Source: Flavobacteriales bacterium (lineage in GTDB: Bacteria > Bacteroidota > Bacteroidia > Flavobacteriales > Schleiferiaceae). Taken from it: 64,000 nt of DNA. The translations under genes and the position numbers were made by a program. The stretch lies in contig CP051243.1 of NCBI GenBank assembly GCA_017795025.1, positions 2,380,897-2,444,896 of the forward strand, given 5' to 3'. A model generated the notes under the pieces. It made no database searches. It was not told the origin of the DNA and saw only the letters and a list, made by a program, of their open reading frames with translations. This document shows positions 1 through 9,374 of this stretch, piece by piece (the stretch's first letter is position 1; each line of letters opens with the position of its first letter).

Positions 1-648
1 GTCTATGGATTCGTTCCTTTTCAATGGAACGGAAAACAAGGCAGCCTCTTTTCTCTGGGATTTATACCCATCAATTTCAACCCAGGCATTTATTCTGTCC
101 ATCTCATAAACTGCCCTCTCGTCAATTTGGAGATCATAGGAAAATTGCCATTGAAAAGTATTGGGCTCACCAAGGTTTACGACCTTAAAGTGATGATGGT
201 AGACTAACAAAGAATCACCAAAAAAACCGCTATCCACCCGGGTGGTGCTCATAAGATTAAATTTAGGGGTTTCAGGTATGCTTACCATGCTATTAAGCAG
301 GCCTAAATCTTGATGCCAAGCAGTGAAATTGAGGTCCTCCGAAATATTAAATGAATCGAGGGGTTCATAAAAGATATAATTTCCCTCCGATTGATAGATC
401 GCCGAATCCTTAGTTCCTTCTATGTCGCTTAGAACAAAGGAAGCATCAGAAATTGGTTCTAAAAAACCTTGGTGAGGGCCCAGAAGCGCCTTCCCATAAA
501 AAACCTGAGAATGGGGCTGTAGGTTACCTCCACGCACGATTACGGTGAGGGCAATTTTCTCGTTGTAATCCTGAAGATCGGCATCATACCTTGTACATCC
601 AGCCAATAGAAATCCGATTATCAAGTACAGAAGTCCTTTCACATTCAT
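1..648 (-). CDS. Lipoprotein, DUF4249-like, 3' part cut by window edge
   Basis: Open from ATG at 648 to the window edge (216 codons, no stop), so the C-terminus is missing. The N-terminus is a lipoprotein signal: hydrophobic stretch then LLAGC with the lipidated Cys at residue 18. The start codon overlaps the stop of the TonB receptor (ATGA), so the two are translationally coupled. In Bacteroidota, TonB receptors with a carboxypeptidase-like N-terminal domain are commonly followed by a DUF4249 lipoprotein; length, lipobox and the aromatic-rich beta-strand character fit, but I assign the family mainly from context. Probable role: outer-membrane partner of the receptor; substrate unknown. Confidence 0.6.
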   Translation of the reverse strand, partial: MNVKGLLYLIIGFLLAGCTRYDADLQDYNEKIALTVIVRGGNLQPHSQVFYGKALLGPHQGFLEPISDASFVLSDIEGTKDSAIYQSEGNYIFYEPLDSFNISEDLNFTAWHQDLGLLNSMVSIPETPKFNLMSTTRVDSGFFGDSLLVYHHHFKVVNLGEPNTFQWQFSYDLQIDERAVYEMDRINAWVEIDGYKSQRKEAALFSVPLKRNESID

Positions 649-3032
649 CTCCATTCGTATTTATAACTAATACTTGGCGCAAAGGGCAAGTTACCCTCTG
701 ATTGAAATGAAGCTTGGGTTCCTTGCTCATTTTGACTCCAAAAATAGGAGCTCACCAACGGGTTTAAATAGGCGTTAAAAATCGCTATTGAAATCGTCCT
801 TCTGCCCTTTTCACCTTCCTTTACCGAGCTTAGGACTAAGTCCAGATGATGTATGGCCGGAAGAAGCGTCGAATGTCGGCTCTGTAAGAACGGGATTGAA
901 CCTTCGGAAATGTTAGTGCCACTTATTCCTCCAATAGGCAAGTAATCGATTGGAAACTGGGTTGGAAGGCCGCTGCCATAAAACCAGGACACACCCAATT
1001 TATAAACCTTGTTTATGGAGTTCCTTTTAAAACTATAGTTCATGTTCATCCTAAAATCATGCTCGCGATTGAACAGGAAAGGATAGGACCTTCCTTGGTT
1101 GAGAATTTCACTTTGTCGAAGAGATTTCGACCAGGTGTAAGCTCCATTAAAGGAAAAGCTTCTGTAAGCATAGACGAGACCCATTTCCACTCCAAAACTT
1201 TGACCATTTACTGGGACTAGACCTTGAGCTGGATTCGTAAGAACTGAGCCATTGGGCAAATAGTGAAAGGTCTGAAAGAAGTTTTCTTGGGAATAGTCGA
1301 AATCGAGTTGCCCTTCGAGGTTTCGGTAGAATGTATGGATGTCGATTTGTAGCCTATCATGCCTATACAAAGCTCCAAAAACCAATTGTCGGGTTCTCTG
1401 AGGCTCCATGAACTCGGTGGCCGGAAAAGTTAAATCCTGCCCTGAAAGGGCAACGCCGCGTCTAAAACGATGGTATGCCTGACTTAATTCATCATAGGCC
1501 AAAAAAACATCAAGACTCCCTCCTAGTTCCTTGATTAAGGAAATTCGCGGTAATAGGTAAAAATCAAGATTGCCATCCCCAAGTCCATGTAATTGCCCTC
1601 TGAGACCAAAAGCCAAACTGTATCCTTTAGGTAGTAAATAAAGGTCGCTGTAATAAAGAGATGCGTCAAGCACTTGTACCTGATTTCCTTGGTGTGTTGT
1701 ATCTAAGCTGACGACAGGTAATGAATTTTGATAAGACCAAGAAGGAAAAGAAAAAAACCTAAGATTTAAGTCTGTGCCAATTTTTGCTGTCCTTGAATCC
1801 GTTTGATAGATCTCAAAATGGGTGTCGTAACCAAGATGATTTAGCCGGGTATCATAGGCAAACCGGGCACCACTTTGTAAACCTACTAAGCTAGGAGTCT
1901 CTGCTACTTGGGAAGTGTTATTTGTTTTGAAAGAACTGTAGAACACCCGATTATTGAATAATATGGACTTGGATATTCTTCTTTTTATTACCAGGCCCAT
2001 AGCCGCATTCCACTCTTCATAATTACTAAAATCAACAGATGCAACACCCACCCCATTTCCTGACTCCCTTTTTCTGTTGAGATAATCCCTTGAAAAATAT
2101 GATATCACTTTAATACTTCCCATATGATTGCGCATCCTATGGGAATAGTTTAGAAGGAAATCTTCAAAACCCACTTGAAAGACATTCTCCTCTTCCAAAA
2201 GAGTAGCGATTCCTGTTACTAGGCCGAGGTTACTTAATCGAGCAGATAAGTGTAGCGCAGATCTATTTTTACTAATGGGTATCGATACACTTCCGCCAAC
2301 GGTTGCAGTGCCCAATGAAACTGCGCCCCGGACATGGTCGGGCACACCGCTTTCCAAGGTAACATCAATTAAACTACTCGAACCGCCGTTAAGGTTAATT
2401 GGTACGTTTTCCTTGTGAATTGTAGCTGAATTCAAACCCATATTGGGTAGCGGTGAACTAAAGCCGTTTAGGTGTGTGAGATTATAAATGGGAATCCCTT
2501 CTAACAACAGTATGTTCTGATAATGGCCCCCACCTCGTAAATGGATGTTTGAGCTTCCTGGGTTTCCACCTTGTACACCAGGTAAAAACTGTAATGCTTT
2601 TATAATATCCTCTTCACCTAATGCTAGTGACAAGGTAGTAAGAGAACTTTGGTAAACCTTAGGTGAAAAGGCCACTTTTTGCAATTGCAAAGCCCCTCCA
2701 GCCCCCTTATCAGAAAGTATTTCCGCTTCGGTTAATAAGATTGATTTTCTACGTAGGTAAATTACACTTAAGCTGGAATTAAAAATGAAACAAGTATCAT
2801 GGTAAGCCATTAGACTTATACATAGTGAGTCGATGGATTGCTCCTCCCACGGAAAATGGACAATACCTTCGGAATTGGACCGATAGGCAACACCTTGAAG
2901 GAATAGAAATGCATCAGAAAGAGGCTCTCCATCATCGGAATCCACAATTACAAGTGAGGACTCAGATTGTCCAAAAATGGTCCCAAAACAAACTAGGCAG
3001 ATAAAAAATGTCTTCCAATAACCAGCGGTCAT
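645..3032 (-). CDS. TonB-dependent outer-membrane receptor with carboxypeptidase-like N-terminal domain
   Basis: 795 aa. Signal peptide (about residues 1-24), then a carboxypeptidase-D regulatory-like beta-sandwich (about 25-95, with the G-E-P-L-S-D-A pattern typical of these domains), a plug domain (about 130-235: ALQFLPGVQGG, NIHLRGGG, LLLEGIPIYN), and a long beta-barrel ending in an aromatic-rich C-terminus (SYKYEWR). Energised uptake across the outer membrane; ligand unknown. It overlaps the downstream lipoprotein gene by 4 nt and the upstream 277-aa gene by 4 nt, so all three are coupled. It differs from SusC receptors: shorter, and no SusD partner beside it. Confidence 0.85.
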   Translation of the reverse strand: MTAGYWKTFFICLVCFGTIFGQSESSLVIVDSDDGEPLSDAFLFLQGVAYRSNSEGIVHFPWEEQSIDSLCISLMAYHDTCFIFNSSLSVIYLRRKSILLTEAEILSDKGAGGALQLQKVAFSPKVYQSSLTTLSLALGEEDIIKALQFLPGVQGGNPGSSNIHLRGGGHYQNILLLEGIPIYNLTHLNGFSSPLPNMGLNSATIHKENVPINLNGGSSSLIDVTLESGVPDHVRGAVSLGTATVGGSVSIPISKNRSALHLSARLSNLGLVTGIATLLEEENVFQVGFEDFLLNYSHRMRNHMGSIKVISYFSRDYLNRKRESGNGVGVASVDFSNYEEWNAAMGLVIKRRISKSILFNNRVFYSSFKTNNTSQVAETPSLVGLQSGARFAYDTRLNHLGYDTHFEIYQTDSRTAKIGTDLNLRFFSFPSWSYQNSLPVVSLDTTHQGNQVQVLDASLYYSDLYLLPKGYSLAFGLRGQLHGLGDGNLDFYLLPRISLIKELGGSLDVFLAYDELSQAYHRFRRGVALSGQDLTFPATEFMEPQRTRQLVFGALYRHDRLQIDIHTFYRNLEGQLDFDYSQENFFQTFHYLPNGSVLTNPAQGLVPVNGQSFGVEMGLVYAYRSFSFNGAYTWSKSLRQSEILNQGRSYPFLFNREHDFRMNMNYSFKRNSINKVYKLGVSWFYGSGLPTQFPIDYLPIGGISGTNISEGSIPFLQSRHSTLLPAIHHLDLVLSSVKEGEKGRRTISIAIFNAYLNPLVSSYFWSQNEQGTQASFQSEGNLPFAPSISYKYEWR

Positions 3033-3862
3033 AAGCGGATGAAGAATCCTAATTGTAAATATCCTCCCGCCATTTGCAAGACCTCCTGATAAGGTTCACC
3101 ATTCACTAAACCACCTTGCCTTAGGATATAATCCTCACCTTCAGCAAAATTTAGATAAACATCCTCCACCGAAACCCGCTCGGGCTTAAATTGATAAGTA
3201 GGGAATACAAAAGCGGTAAAACGAAAACCCCATTTTGAGGTAATGAATTCCTCCAACTCCAATCCAATCAGTGGTCTGAGCAAACGATCTGAGCGCTCAT
3301 AAGTTAGGCGGTTCATCAAAACATCATCCGGTAAGCGATACTCGGAGAGGTAATCGATCCTTCTAAAATAACTTGCCTCCAGGCCCAGTTTCACTCTGAG
3401 TGCTTGGTAGGGATCCTTGTACAAGAGGTCAAAGGCCATCATCCCCGAAAAAGAAAAAAACTGCTTTCTGAAATATCCCCAAGCCTGGATTTGGTTTTCT
3501 ACGCCATTAAGATAACGGTAGTTATCATTCGGGACTCCAATCACCTCACTCCTACCCTCACGGTAGCTTATTTCCGTAGATAAGGAAAGCCAACCATAAA
3601 ATTCCCTGGAATAATAAAGTGAAAAGCCATGCAATGGAATCTGTGATTCTCCCCGATCGATTTGATAGTTCGTATCGATGGGATGAATGATGGAAAGCCC
3701 GCTAAAGCGATAGTCGGTGCCGAAAGCGTAGGATAAACCTAAAACTTTATTTAACTCGTAAACAGAATCAGTCTTTAACTGGGCCCGAACCTGCCTGGGC
3801 ATCAAGGCTCCATAAAAGAACAGGCATAGGCCAAAATATCTCATCAAAAAGGATAACATCAA
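3029..3862 (-). CDS. Secreted outer-membrane-type protein of unknown function
   Basis: 277 aa. First gene of the coupled TonB operon; its stop overlaps the receptor start (ATGA). N-terminal signal peptide ending near VRAQ (about residue 28); starts at residue 1, 2 or 7 are all possible, the longest is given. The rest is alternating aromatic/polar residues (GFSLYYSREFYGW, YLQLGFFIRL at the C-terminus), as in small outer-membrane beta-barrels, with an aromatic-hydrophobic final strand. I do not recognise a family. Context suggests an accessory protein of the TonB receptor. Confidence 0.6.
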   Translation of the reverse strand: MMLSFLMRYFGLCLFFYGALMPRQVRAQLKTDSVYELNKVLGLSYAFGTDYRFSGLSIIHPIDTNYQIDRGESQIPLHGFSLYYSREFYGWLSLSTEISYREGRSEVIGVPNDNYRYLNGVENQIQAWGYFRKQFFSFSGMMAFDLLYKDPYQALRVKLGLEASYFRRIDYLSEYRLPDDVLMNRLTYERSDRLLRPLIGLELEEFITSKWGFRFTAFVFPTYQFKPERVSVEDVYLNFAEGEDYILRQGGLVNGEPYQEVLQMAGGYLQLGFFIRL

Positions 3863-3901
3863 AAATGAAAATATAGGGTCACGAAAAACTCATGACCCTA
3901 T
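3860..3901 (-). terminator. Hairpin terminator between the T9SS gene and the TonB operon
   Basis: Perfect 9-bp inverted repeat ATAGGGTCA/TGACCCTAT (3873-3881 and 3893-3901) in the 50-nt gap, followed on the minus strand by a T-rich stretch. It probably ends transcription of the upstream 761-aa gene and so separates it from the three-gene operon. Confidence 0.55.
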
Positions 3902-3912
3902 TATGTATTGCT

Positions 3913-6198
3913 CTAATTCACCTTAAATCTACGGGTTATAGTAGTGAAATCGGCGAAAGTTATCTTTAAAATATAATAAGCAGGTGTATTTGTGAAATTC
4001 GAATTGCTAATCACATGGCTTGATACAGGATTTATTCCATCAAATGGACCTGCGTTATATACACGCACACCTTGCATGTTAAACACCTCAATAATAAACT
4101 TTGAATCATTTGATCCATCGTTGCTTGGGAAGTTTGGACACTGTTCCCAATTGATCCAATCTAATTCCAAATCTAGGCCTGTTTGCAAACCTGTTTCTGA
4201 AAAAGCATTACCTGGTATTGGCACTAAATTCATGTCGAAACAGTCCAGCCTAGATTGACTTGACCCACAAGGTAAGACGGTGAAAATTGCAACAACCGAG
4301 CAACCTTCACTATGAGTGAATTCAAGCTTATAAGTTATTGGTTGCGAAGTTGTATTAATCGGTATGTCGAAGGTTTGAAAGGGGTAGGCATTAGGTGAGC
4401 TGTTTGGCCCTGGTAGGATTGCATCCTCCCAGCGAACTCCTCCAAAAGCCTCGTCCGACTGGACCGTAACGGCTACGGAGCCTGGCGTAGTCTGCATCTC
4501 TCCAAAATTAAGTACCTCAACCTGCAAGAATTCCCCACATGGATCACCTGTCACCTCGACAATTGGATCCCAAAGTAATGGAAGCCCATTTTCATCATTA
4601 TACGGCAGTCTAAAATAGTCACAATTTCCACAGGCCAAGAAATCATAAGCATACCCACTTTGGTTACTCCCGTCAACGTAAAGGACATCGCCATCTATAA
4701 CTGCTACACCAATACCCTCAGAATATTCTAATACAGGTGACCAGCTAGGACCGATATTCATTGCGTCAACAACCACGTCCTTCAACTCATCATAACGCGG
4801 TGTGTTGTTCACAGCATCGAAAGAGAATCTTGCGAAATCACCATTACAGCAATATGAAAACTCAGGATCAGGATGAGTTGGGGTTGGATTACCTAGGCCT
4901 AGCTCACCGTATTGATTGTTCTTAGATTCCTGATAGCTATCAGTTTGTCCTGGTACGATTAGTGTAGTCCAAAAGTTTCCATTAGCCAAATGCCTCGCAT
5001 TAGCCTCATTTCCGTCAAATTGCATCCTTGAGTGAATAGAACTAGCAAAAACAAAAACCTTAGGTACGTTTGCCCTTAAAACTAAAGTATGCTCTATTGC
5101 CTGAGTTAAATCACTTTGCGTATAGATTTCATGATCATAGGAAGTATGGAACAAGTCATAATATGGTTGGTCATGCGGGCTTTCTCTTCCTAAATCTTTT
5201 AAAAAATTTCCTCTAGTAACGTTGGCCAAATAATTAATGTTTGGATTAAAAGATGTAAGATGGTCGTGGATTCTCGCGAATGGTGAAAAATCTGCGTCAA
5301 TCTCCCAATCAATATCCGTTATTACTGGAGGCGATAAATAATCATCTCTTCTCTTCCGTCCAACTTGGTAGACCTTTGCTGAGATGGGCTCAAATTTAAA
5401 ATTAGGATGTATTAAGTTATTTGGATTGAAATTAACAACGTCCCTATCAGCTTCAAAGCCAAAGAAACCCACCCTTAGTTGGGAATTAATCTCACTATTA
5501 TTTTGCGTTACTGCGGATCGATGTGAAAAATCAAATTGAAATTCTCCTTTTAAAACTGCCAGCTTATCACAATTACATTTGGAGCTTCTTCGTCCTTGGA
5601 TTGTACACAAATAGAGTATTTCGAACACCTCATGGTTATCCTGATGATAAGTTTCCTCTCTATTAGTTAAGTCATCAAAAAACACTTCATGATGGAAATC
5701 AAAGGCAATACCCTTACTGTGATAACCTGTAGTTTTAACTACCTCTCCTGAGCCAACATTTTGGACATTTGTGCCTAGGAAATCACTAACCTCAGATTTT
5801 AAAATCGGAGAATCATCTCTGGGTATTACGCTTTTGCACTCGCAACCTGTGTAAGGCTCATTATCATTCTCATTTGTCGTTTTAGCGTTAATACTTGGCT
5901 GTCGCTTTGTTAACCCAGAATAGTATTGAGAAACAAATCTTTTTACCTCAGACTTTTCCGCGAAGGTTGAAGTAAGTAAATAATGATCCAAAGTCTGCTC
6001 TTCCGATTCCTCCATGGATAACCATGTAAGGATTTCGTTGTAAAGATCTCTACTAACCAAGATTGATTCCTCCTGACCTTTAAATCCTTGATTATCTAAT
6101 TGATCGGAAAGCTGAGAATCCTGGGACCGGACTCCACCTGACAAGGAGCAAAGAAAAAGAAGCAATAAAATTGATGCGAAGTTGGTTTTTTTAATCAT
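3913..6198 (-). CDS. Large secreted T9SS cargo protein of unknown function
   Basis: 761 aa. Signal peptide (MIKKTNFASILLLLFLC..., cleaved near residue 25). The C-terminal ~85 residues look like a T9SS type A sorting domain: IEVFNMQGVRVYN core, a YYILK strand, and the ending TRRFKVN. The middle has no fold I recognise. It is Asp/Asn/His-rich, has a CxCK-type cysteine pair near residue 115 and again near 200 (CNCDK), a histidine-rich stretch (HDQPYYDLFHTSYDHE), and a CCNGDF motif near 450. The pattern suggests a cell-surface or extracellular protein, possibly metal-binding; this is a guess from composition only. Confidence 0.7.
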   Translation of the reverse strand: MIKKTNFASILLLLFLCSLSGGVRSQDSQLSDQLDNQGFKGQEESILVSRDLYNEILTWLSMEESEEQTLDHYLLTSTFAEKSEVKRFVSQYYSGLTKRQPSINAKTTNENDNEPYTGCECKSVIPRDDSPILKSEVSDFLGTNVQNVGSGEVVKTTGYHSKGIAFDFHHEVFFDDLTNREETYHQDNHEVFEILYLCTIQGRRSSKCNCDKLAVLKGEFQFDFSHRSAVTQNNSEINSQLRVGFFGFEADRDVVNFNPNNLIHPNFKFEPISAKVYQVGRKRRDDYLSPPVITDIDWEIDADFSPFARIHDHLTSFNPNINYLANVTRGNFLKDLGRESPHDQPYYDLFHTSYDHEIYTQSDLTQAIEHTLVLRANVPKVFVFASSIHSRMQFDGNEANARHLANGNFWTTLIVPGQTDSYQESKNNQYGELGLGNPTPTHPDPEFSYCCNGDFARFSFDAVNNTPRYDELKDVVVDAMNIGPSWSPVLEYSEGIGVAVIDGDVLYVDGSNQSGYAYDFLACGNCDYFRLPYNDENGLPLLWDPIVEVTGDPCGEFLQVEVLNFGEMQTTPGSVAVTVQSDEAFGGVRWEDAILPGPNSSPNAYPFQTFDIPINTTSQPITYKLEFTHSEGCSVVAIFTVLPCGSSQSRLDCFDMNLVPIPGNAFSETGLQTGLDLELDWINWEQCPNFPSNDGSNDSKFIIEVFNMQGVRVYNAGPFDGINPVSSHVISNSNFTNTPAYYILKITFADFTTITRRFKVN

Positions 6199-7069
6199 GG
6201 AAAATTTAAATTTTTTGAAAACTACAAAATCGATCGATTCCCATTTGATTTATTTTCTAACAATTTTAGCTTTCATTGTGAAAAACAGAATACTTAACTT
6301 AATTGGACGTCTGAGTAACTATAAAAAGAGAAGTATTGCTTGCTTATTAAATTAGTTTTACTGTTAAACTGTCGCGGTGTCCTCTGAGTGGAAAAGAATG
6401 AACTTTAAACAGAATCATTATTAACTATCTTTTTTTAGATTGAAATTAATTCCAATTAAAGGCTCAGTTAAATGAGGAGGGAAGTGAACATTGTATTTAG
6501 TCCAGGAGCAAGAGACTTTATTGAATTAAGGAAGAGATTATAGTAGGGAATATGAAGCAGGAAGCTTTGGAAGGATAAAACTTGCTTAAATGAATGCCTG
6601 CTCCAAAGGAATTGACTTCCACAGGACCTGTTGGAGCATGTTTATCAATTCTTCTCATCCGTCGTTAGGCAGCAGCCGACAACGGGGTCTTCTATCTCGG
6701 AGAATCGCCTAGCCCTTCGCTTGTCGGGCTCAGTTTGTCATTTGGATTTGTCTAGACTTCACTTGACCTAGACTCCCATATTGCACTGCACTTGCGTTTC
6801 GGAAGAATAAGGGAGATTCTAACTCTTTGAGGGCTTCGGGGAAGATAGGTTTAGTTTTTCTCATTCAGGGGCTTCCGGCTTTAGCAGAATCGAAATGGCC
6901 TTCTCTGTCCGATCAAGCTAAAGATGGAAAGCCTCCTAAAAAGAATAACCAACTCCATACGACACACATAGGCCGGCTCCAAAGATTGCGAAGGTGTAAA
7001 AACAAGCAACCCCAACTGGTAAGGGTAGGGTTGGGTCTGGCAGGTCATTAAAAGACTTTCCAGTGGAAT
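6199..7069. other. Long gene-free region with inverted repeats
   Basis: No credible gene: the only open frames are short, without signal peptide or family resemblance. Two inverted repeats stand out. One has perfect 8-bp arms TGCTCCAA/TTGGAGCA at 6599-6606 and 6631-6638. The other has imperfect ~18-20-nt arms at 6868-6885 and 6917-6936 (GGGGCTTCC..CTTTAGC against GCTAAAG..GGAAAGCCTCC). A GC-rich fold CCCAAC/GTTGGG lies near 7010-7035, just 3' of the decayed tRNA. The stretch may be decayed coding DNA or hold an unrecognised small RNA. Confidence 0.4.
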
Positions 7070-7142
7070 GGGCCCTGCTGGACTTGATCCTGAGACCAAG
7101 TGATTATAAGTTACCTTTTCTAGCCAGCTGAGCAATAGGCCC
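7070..7142 (-). pseudogene. Decayed tRNA-Met copy (anticodon now TAT)
   Basis: Aligns without gaps over 73 nt to the intact tRNA-Met at 18659-18731, with 12 differences. The changes break pairs in the acceptor stem (A-A at the last pair), D stem (GAGT became GAAA), anticodon stem (A-C) and T stem (two mismatches), and turn the CAT anticodon into TAT. Similarity continues on both sides: GACTTTC.AGTGG on the 3' side, and on the 5' side a ggcaa.ttta..atta stretch followed about 90 nt on by the palindromic repeat also found beside the intact gene. It is therefore a decayed copy of a segment larger than the tRNA, not a working tRNA-Ile. Confidence 0.75.
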
Positions 7143-7230
7143 GCATGGGTGGCAAGTTTAATATTAAAAAAGAATGCAGCCCCTTCTCTGCTTGCACTGA
7201 AAAAAGATTTGCTAGACCATACAGACCTTC

Positions 7231-7283
7231 CGATAAACGGCGAAAACTTTCGATAAACGGTCGTTTATCTTCGATTAATGGTT
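7231..7283. repeat. Palindromic intergenic repeat, copy A
   Basis: CCGATAAACGG at 7231-7241, then the perfect palindrome GATAAACGGTCGTTTATC at 7253-7270 followed by TTCGATTA. The same arrangement recurs at 18813-18860, and the core recurs exactly at 9651-9678. I saw no further copy in the rest of the window. Confidence 0.7.
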
Positions 7284-7314
7284 TTTATGGGCCTTTGTCA
7301 CCTGGGGTTGGCTA

Positions 7315-7345
7315 AAAAAAAAGACCGCCTTAAAGGCAGTCTTTT
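7315..7345 (-). terminator. Rho-independent terminator of the LruC gene
   Basis: Hairpin AAAAGAC.GCCTT/AAGGC.GTCTTTT followed on the minus strand by a run of eight T, 20 nt after the stop codon of the LruC-domain gene. Confidence 0.8.
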
Positions 7346-7365
7346 CACTAATTCTATAATTCCAA

Positions 7366-8805
7366 TTATTGGAAAATCTTACTCAAGTCTCGATTGCCAG
7401 GGGCATCGGTAAACCAGTTGGTGGATGCTGAACCGCCAGACTGTGCCCAATTGGCAAAGTTTAAATAGGCATCTAAAATATCTACTCTCTCCGCAGGATA
7501 GTCGAAAGACTCGCTGATTTGAATAGCCCAAGGAAGGTTATCGGCGGTTTTAAAGTAGCGCTCACTGGCCGGGTCACTGTCATCATCCTCTTGACCAAAT
7601 ACACTTTGATCCATAAGATCGGTTGGTGCTTTATCGGCTAGGTGAATTTCCTGTCCACGTGCCTTGTAAGCGAAGATGGAGAAATTACTCGCATTAGCCA
7701 TGCTTTGGGCATTGGCAAAAGTTACATCTACCGTAAGGGTAATATAAGTTCCCTGAGGCTCGCCCGGCACTGTATTAAAGAATGATCCACCGGCACGAGT
7801 AATCACCTGCTCAAGGTCATCACAAGCGATAATTACCGCATCGGTTTGACCGCTTTCGCAACCGTTGGCATTAACACTTATGGTTCCGGTAGTTAAGCTG
7901 TTCCCGCTCACCGCTGAAACATCCGCCACCGCGATATTGGGAAAACTTAGGCCGTATCCATTAATTAAAACCCCACCAATGGCGCGCACCTTAAACTGGA
8001 ATTGCATACGGCTTACATTGTTAGAGGCATTTACCGTGTAACGAACATTGTAATCCAGTACCAAGTCATTAAAATCGTAGTCTCCTTTAGCAGGATATAA
8101 ATCTTCGAAGGCGATGGTACCAAAGCTGTTTTGACTAGGGCTATAAGTATCATAAACGGCATTGGGATCGTTGGGATAATCGTCTTGGTCATCGGCCACG
8201 CCATCAAAGTCGCTATCAGCTACCTGATTGGCTGGCTTACAGTTGTTCGCCGGATCGGAAGCAAAAGTCCCGGGAATAGAAATATCATCAATTACCGCTC
8301 TGCGATTACGGTTACCGCTAGAGCTTTCGAAGCGGAAGTACACTTTGTAGGCATTACCATCATTGGCTAGGGCCGATGGTACGGGGATGGTTACCGCTTG
8401 CACATTACTTTGAGGGCTAGTGTAGGTATAACTAGAACCCGTTATGATATTACCTTCCCCTGCATTATCTGCAGGATCGTGGCTAATGAAATCTACATAT
8501 ACCACGTATTGTCTGGAGCCATCATTGCTATGAATACGGGTATTAAAAGTGATGTTTCCAGAACTTAAGATTACGAAGGGGGACTTAATCCAAAAACTAC
8601 TCGGATTCGTGTTTAGAGAACCCGAACGAGCGGACCAACCATTAATAGGTTGTCTGTTGCTAGCATTTTGTAAGGAGAAGCCACCAAAACCCCAACAGGT
8701 TTCTGCGCCGCGATTCCCGTTGCTAGTTTCAAAATCAGTTGCTACCGTTTGAGCGTTCAAACTTAAGCTCAAGGTTAAAATGGAAAGGATTGCTATCTTT
8801 TTCAT
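7366..8805 (-). CDS. Secreted LruC-domain protein
   Basis: 479 aa. Signal peptide (MKKIAILSILTLSLSLNAQ). Residues about 20-185 form a jelly-roll-like module with choice-of-anchor character (ending VIDDISIPG). Then comes a thrombospondin-3-like calcium loop (DSDFDGVADDQDDYPNDP, about 197-214), and a LruC/DUF4842 domain (about 225-410) with its hallmark FEDLYPAKGDYDFNDLV. The C-terminus ends without a T9SS sorting domain. Preceded in the same direction by a lipoprotein gene 25 nt upstream, so probably one operon. LruC was named from a Leptospira outer-membrane lipoprotein; the function in Bacteroidota is not known. Confidence 0.8.
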   Translation of the reverse strand: MKKIAILSILTLSLSLNAQTVATDFETSNGNRGAETCWGFGGFSLQNASNRQPINGWSARSGSLNTNPSSFWIKSPFVILSSGNITFNTRIHSNDGSRQYVVYVDFISHDPADNAGEGNIITGSSYTYTSPQSNVQAVTIPVPSALANDGNAYKVYFRFESSSGNRNRRAVIDDISIPGTFASDPANNCKPANQVADSDFDGVADDQDDYPNDPNAVYDTYSPSQNSFGTIAFEDLYPAKGDYDFNDLVLDYNVRYTVNASNNVSRMQFQFKVRAIGGVLINGYGLSFPNIAVADVSAVSGNSLTTGTISVNANGCESGQTDAVIIACDDLEQVITRAGGSFFNTVPGEPQGTYITLTVDVTFANAQSMANASNFSIFAYKARGQEIHLADKAPTDLMDQSVFGQEDDDSDPASERYFKTADNLPWAIQISESFDYPAERVDILDAYLNFANWAQSGGSASTNWFTDAPGNRDLSKIFQ

Positions 8806-8830
8806 GGTCTAATTCGTTTGGATGTTCTAA

Positions 8831-9256
8831 TTATTGGTCGTCCGGATCAAGGTCTGAAGTATCGTCTACTGGGATGAAGTCGAAATGGAAGACCCCATTT
8901 TGTAGCGCACTTTCTTTAACAATACTGCCAAAGGTAATCTTTACGATTTCCATGCCGGCGGGAGCCACAAAGCTCAGACTGCGGTCTTGAGAAATTTCGG
9001 CTAAGGTGGTGTGCACCCGCTTTCCATCGAGGGTTTCGATGCTTAGCTGCTTTTTAACCCCAAAAGGCATATTGTCTAAACCCTTAAGCTCTAAGGTATA
9101 ATTTGCTTCGGTACTCCAAGTAAAGCTGTCATCCACCTTTAGCTCCTCAAAGCTGCTGGCTTGATTAATGGGGTTAGCCATTAGATTGTCTGATTCTTTC
9201 TGACAAGAGGCTAACACAAGGCCTAGAAAGAATATGGTAATGAATGTCTTTTTCAT
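8831..9256 (-). CDS. Small lipoprotein upstream of LruC protein
   Basis: 141 aa from the ATG at 9256. The open frame extends further upstream, but only this start gives a clean lipoprotein signal (MKKTFITIFFLGLVLASC, Cys at residue 18). The mature part is acidic and beta-rich, with Ser/Thr-rich strands, and ends DDTSDLDPDDQ. No family recognised. It lies 25 nt upstream of the LruC-domain gene; the pair probably acts together at the cell envelope. Confidence 0.65.
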   Translation of the reverse strand: MKKTFITIFFLGLVLASCQKESDNLMANPINQASSFEELKVDDSFTWSTEANYTLELKGLDNMPFGVKKQLSIETLDGKRVHTTLAEISQDRSLSFVAPAGMEIVKITFGSIVKESALQNGVFHFDFIPVDDTSDLDPDDQ

Positions 9257-9374
9257 GATTTTTAGATTTTGCTCTTTAATAAGAAAACGACGTGCCATAA
9301 GATGCCAAATACTGATTATAAGCAAGTTGCAAAAAAACACCCCTGTTAACTCGTCCCAAATAGAGACGAATATT

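Noticed and set aside
6827-7135. Two short open frames (74 and 84 codons) on opposite strands
   Set aside because: They overlap each other and the decayed tRNA copy, have no start context and no family resemblance; likely chance frames in non-coding DNA.
7070-7142. Functional tRNA-Ile(TAT)
   Set aside because: Mismatches in acceptor, D, anticodon and T stems and close gap-free similarity to the intact tRNA-Met show it is a decayed copy.
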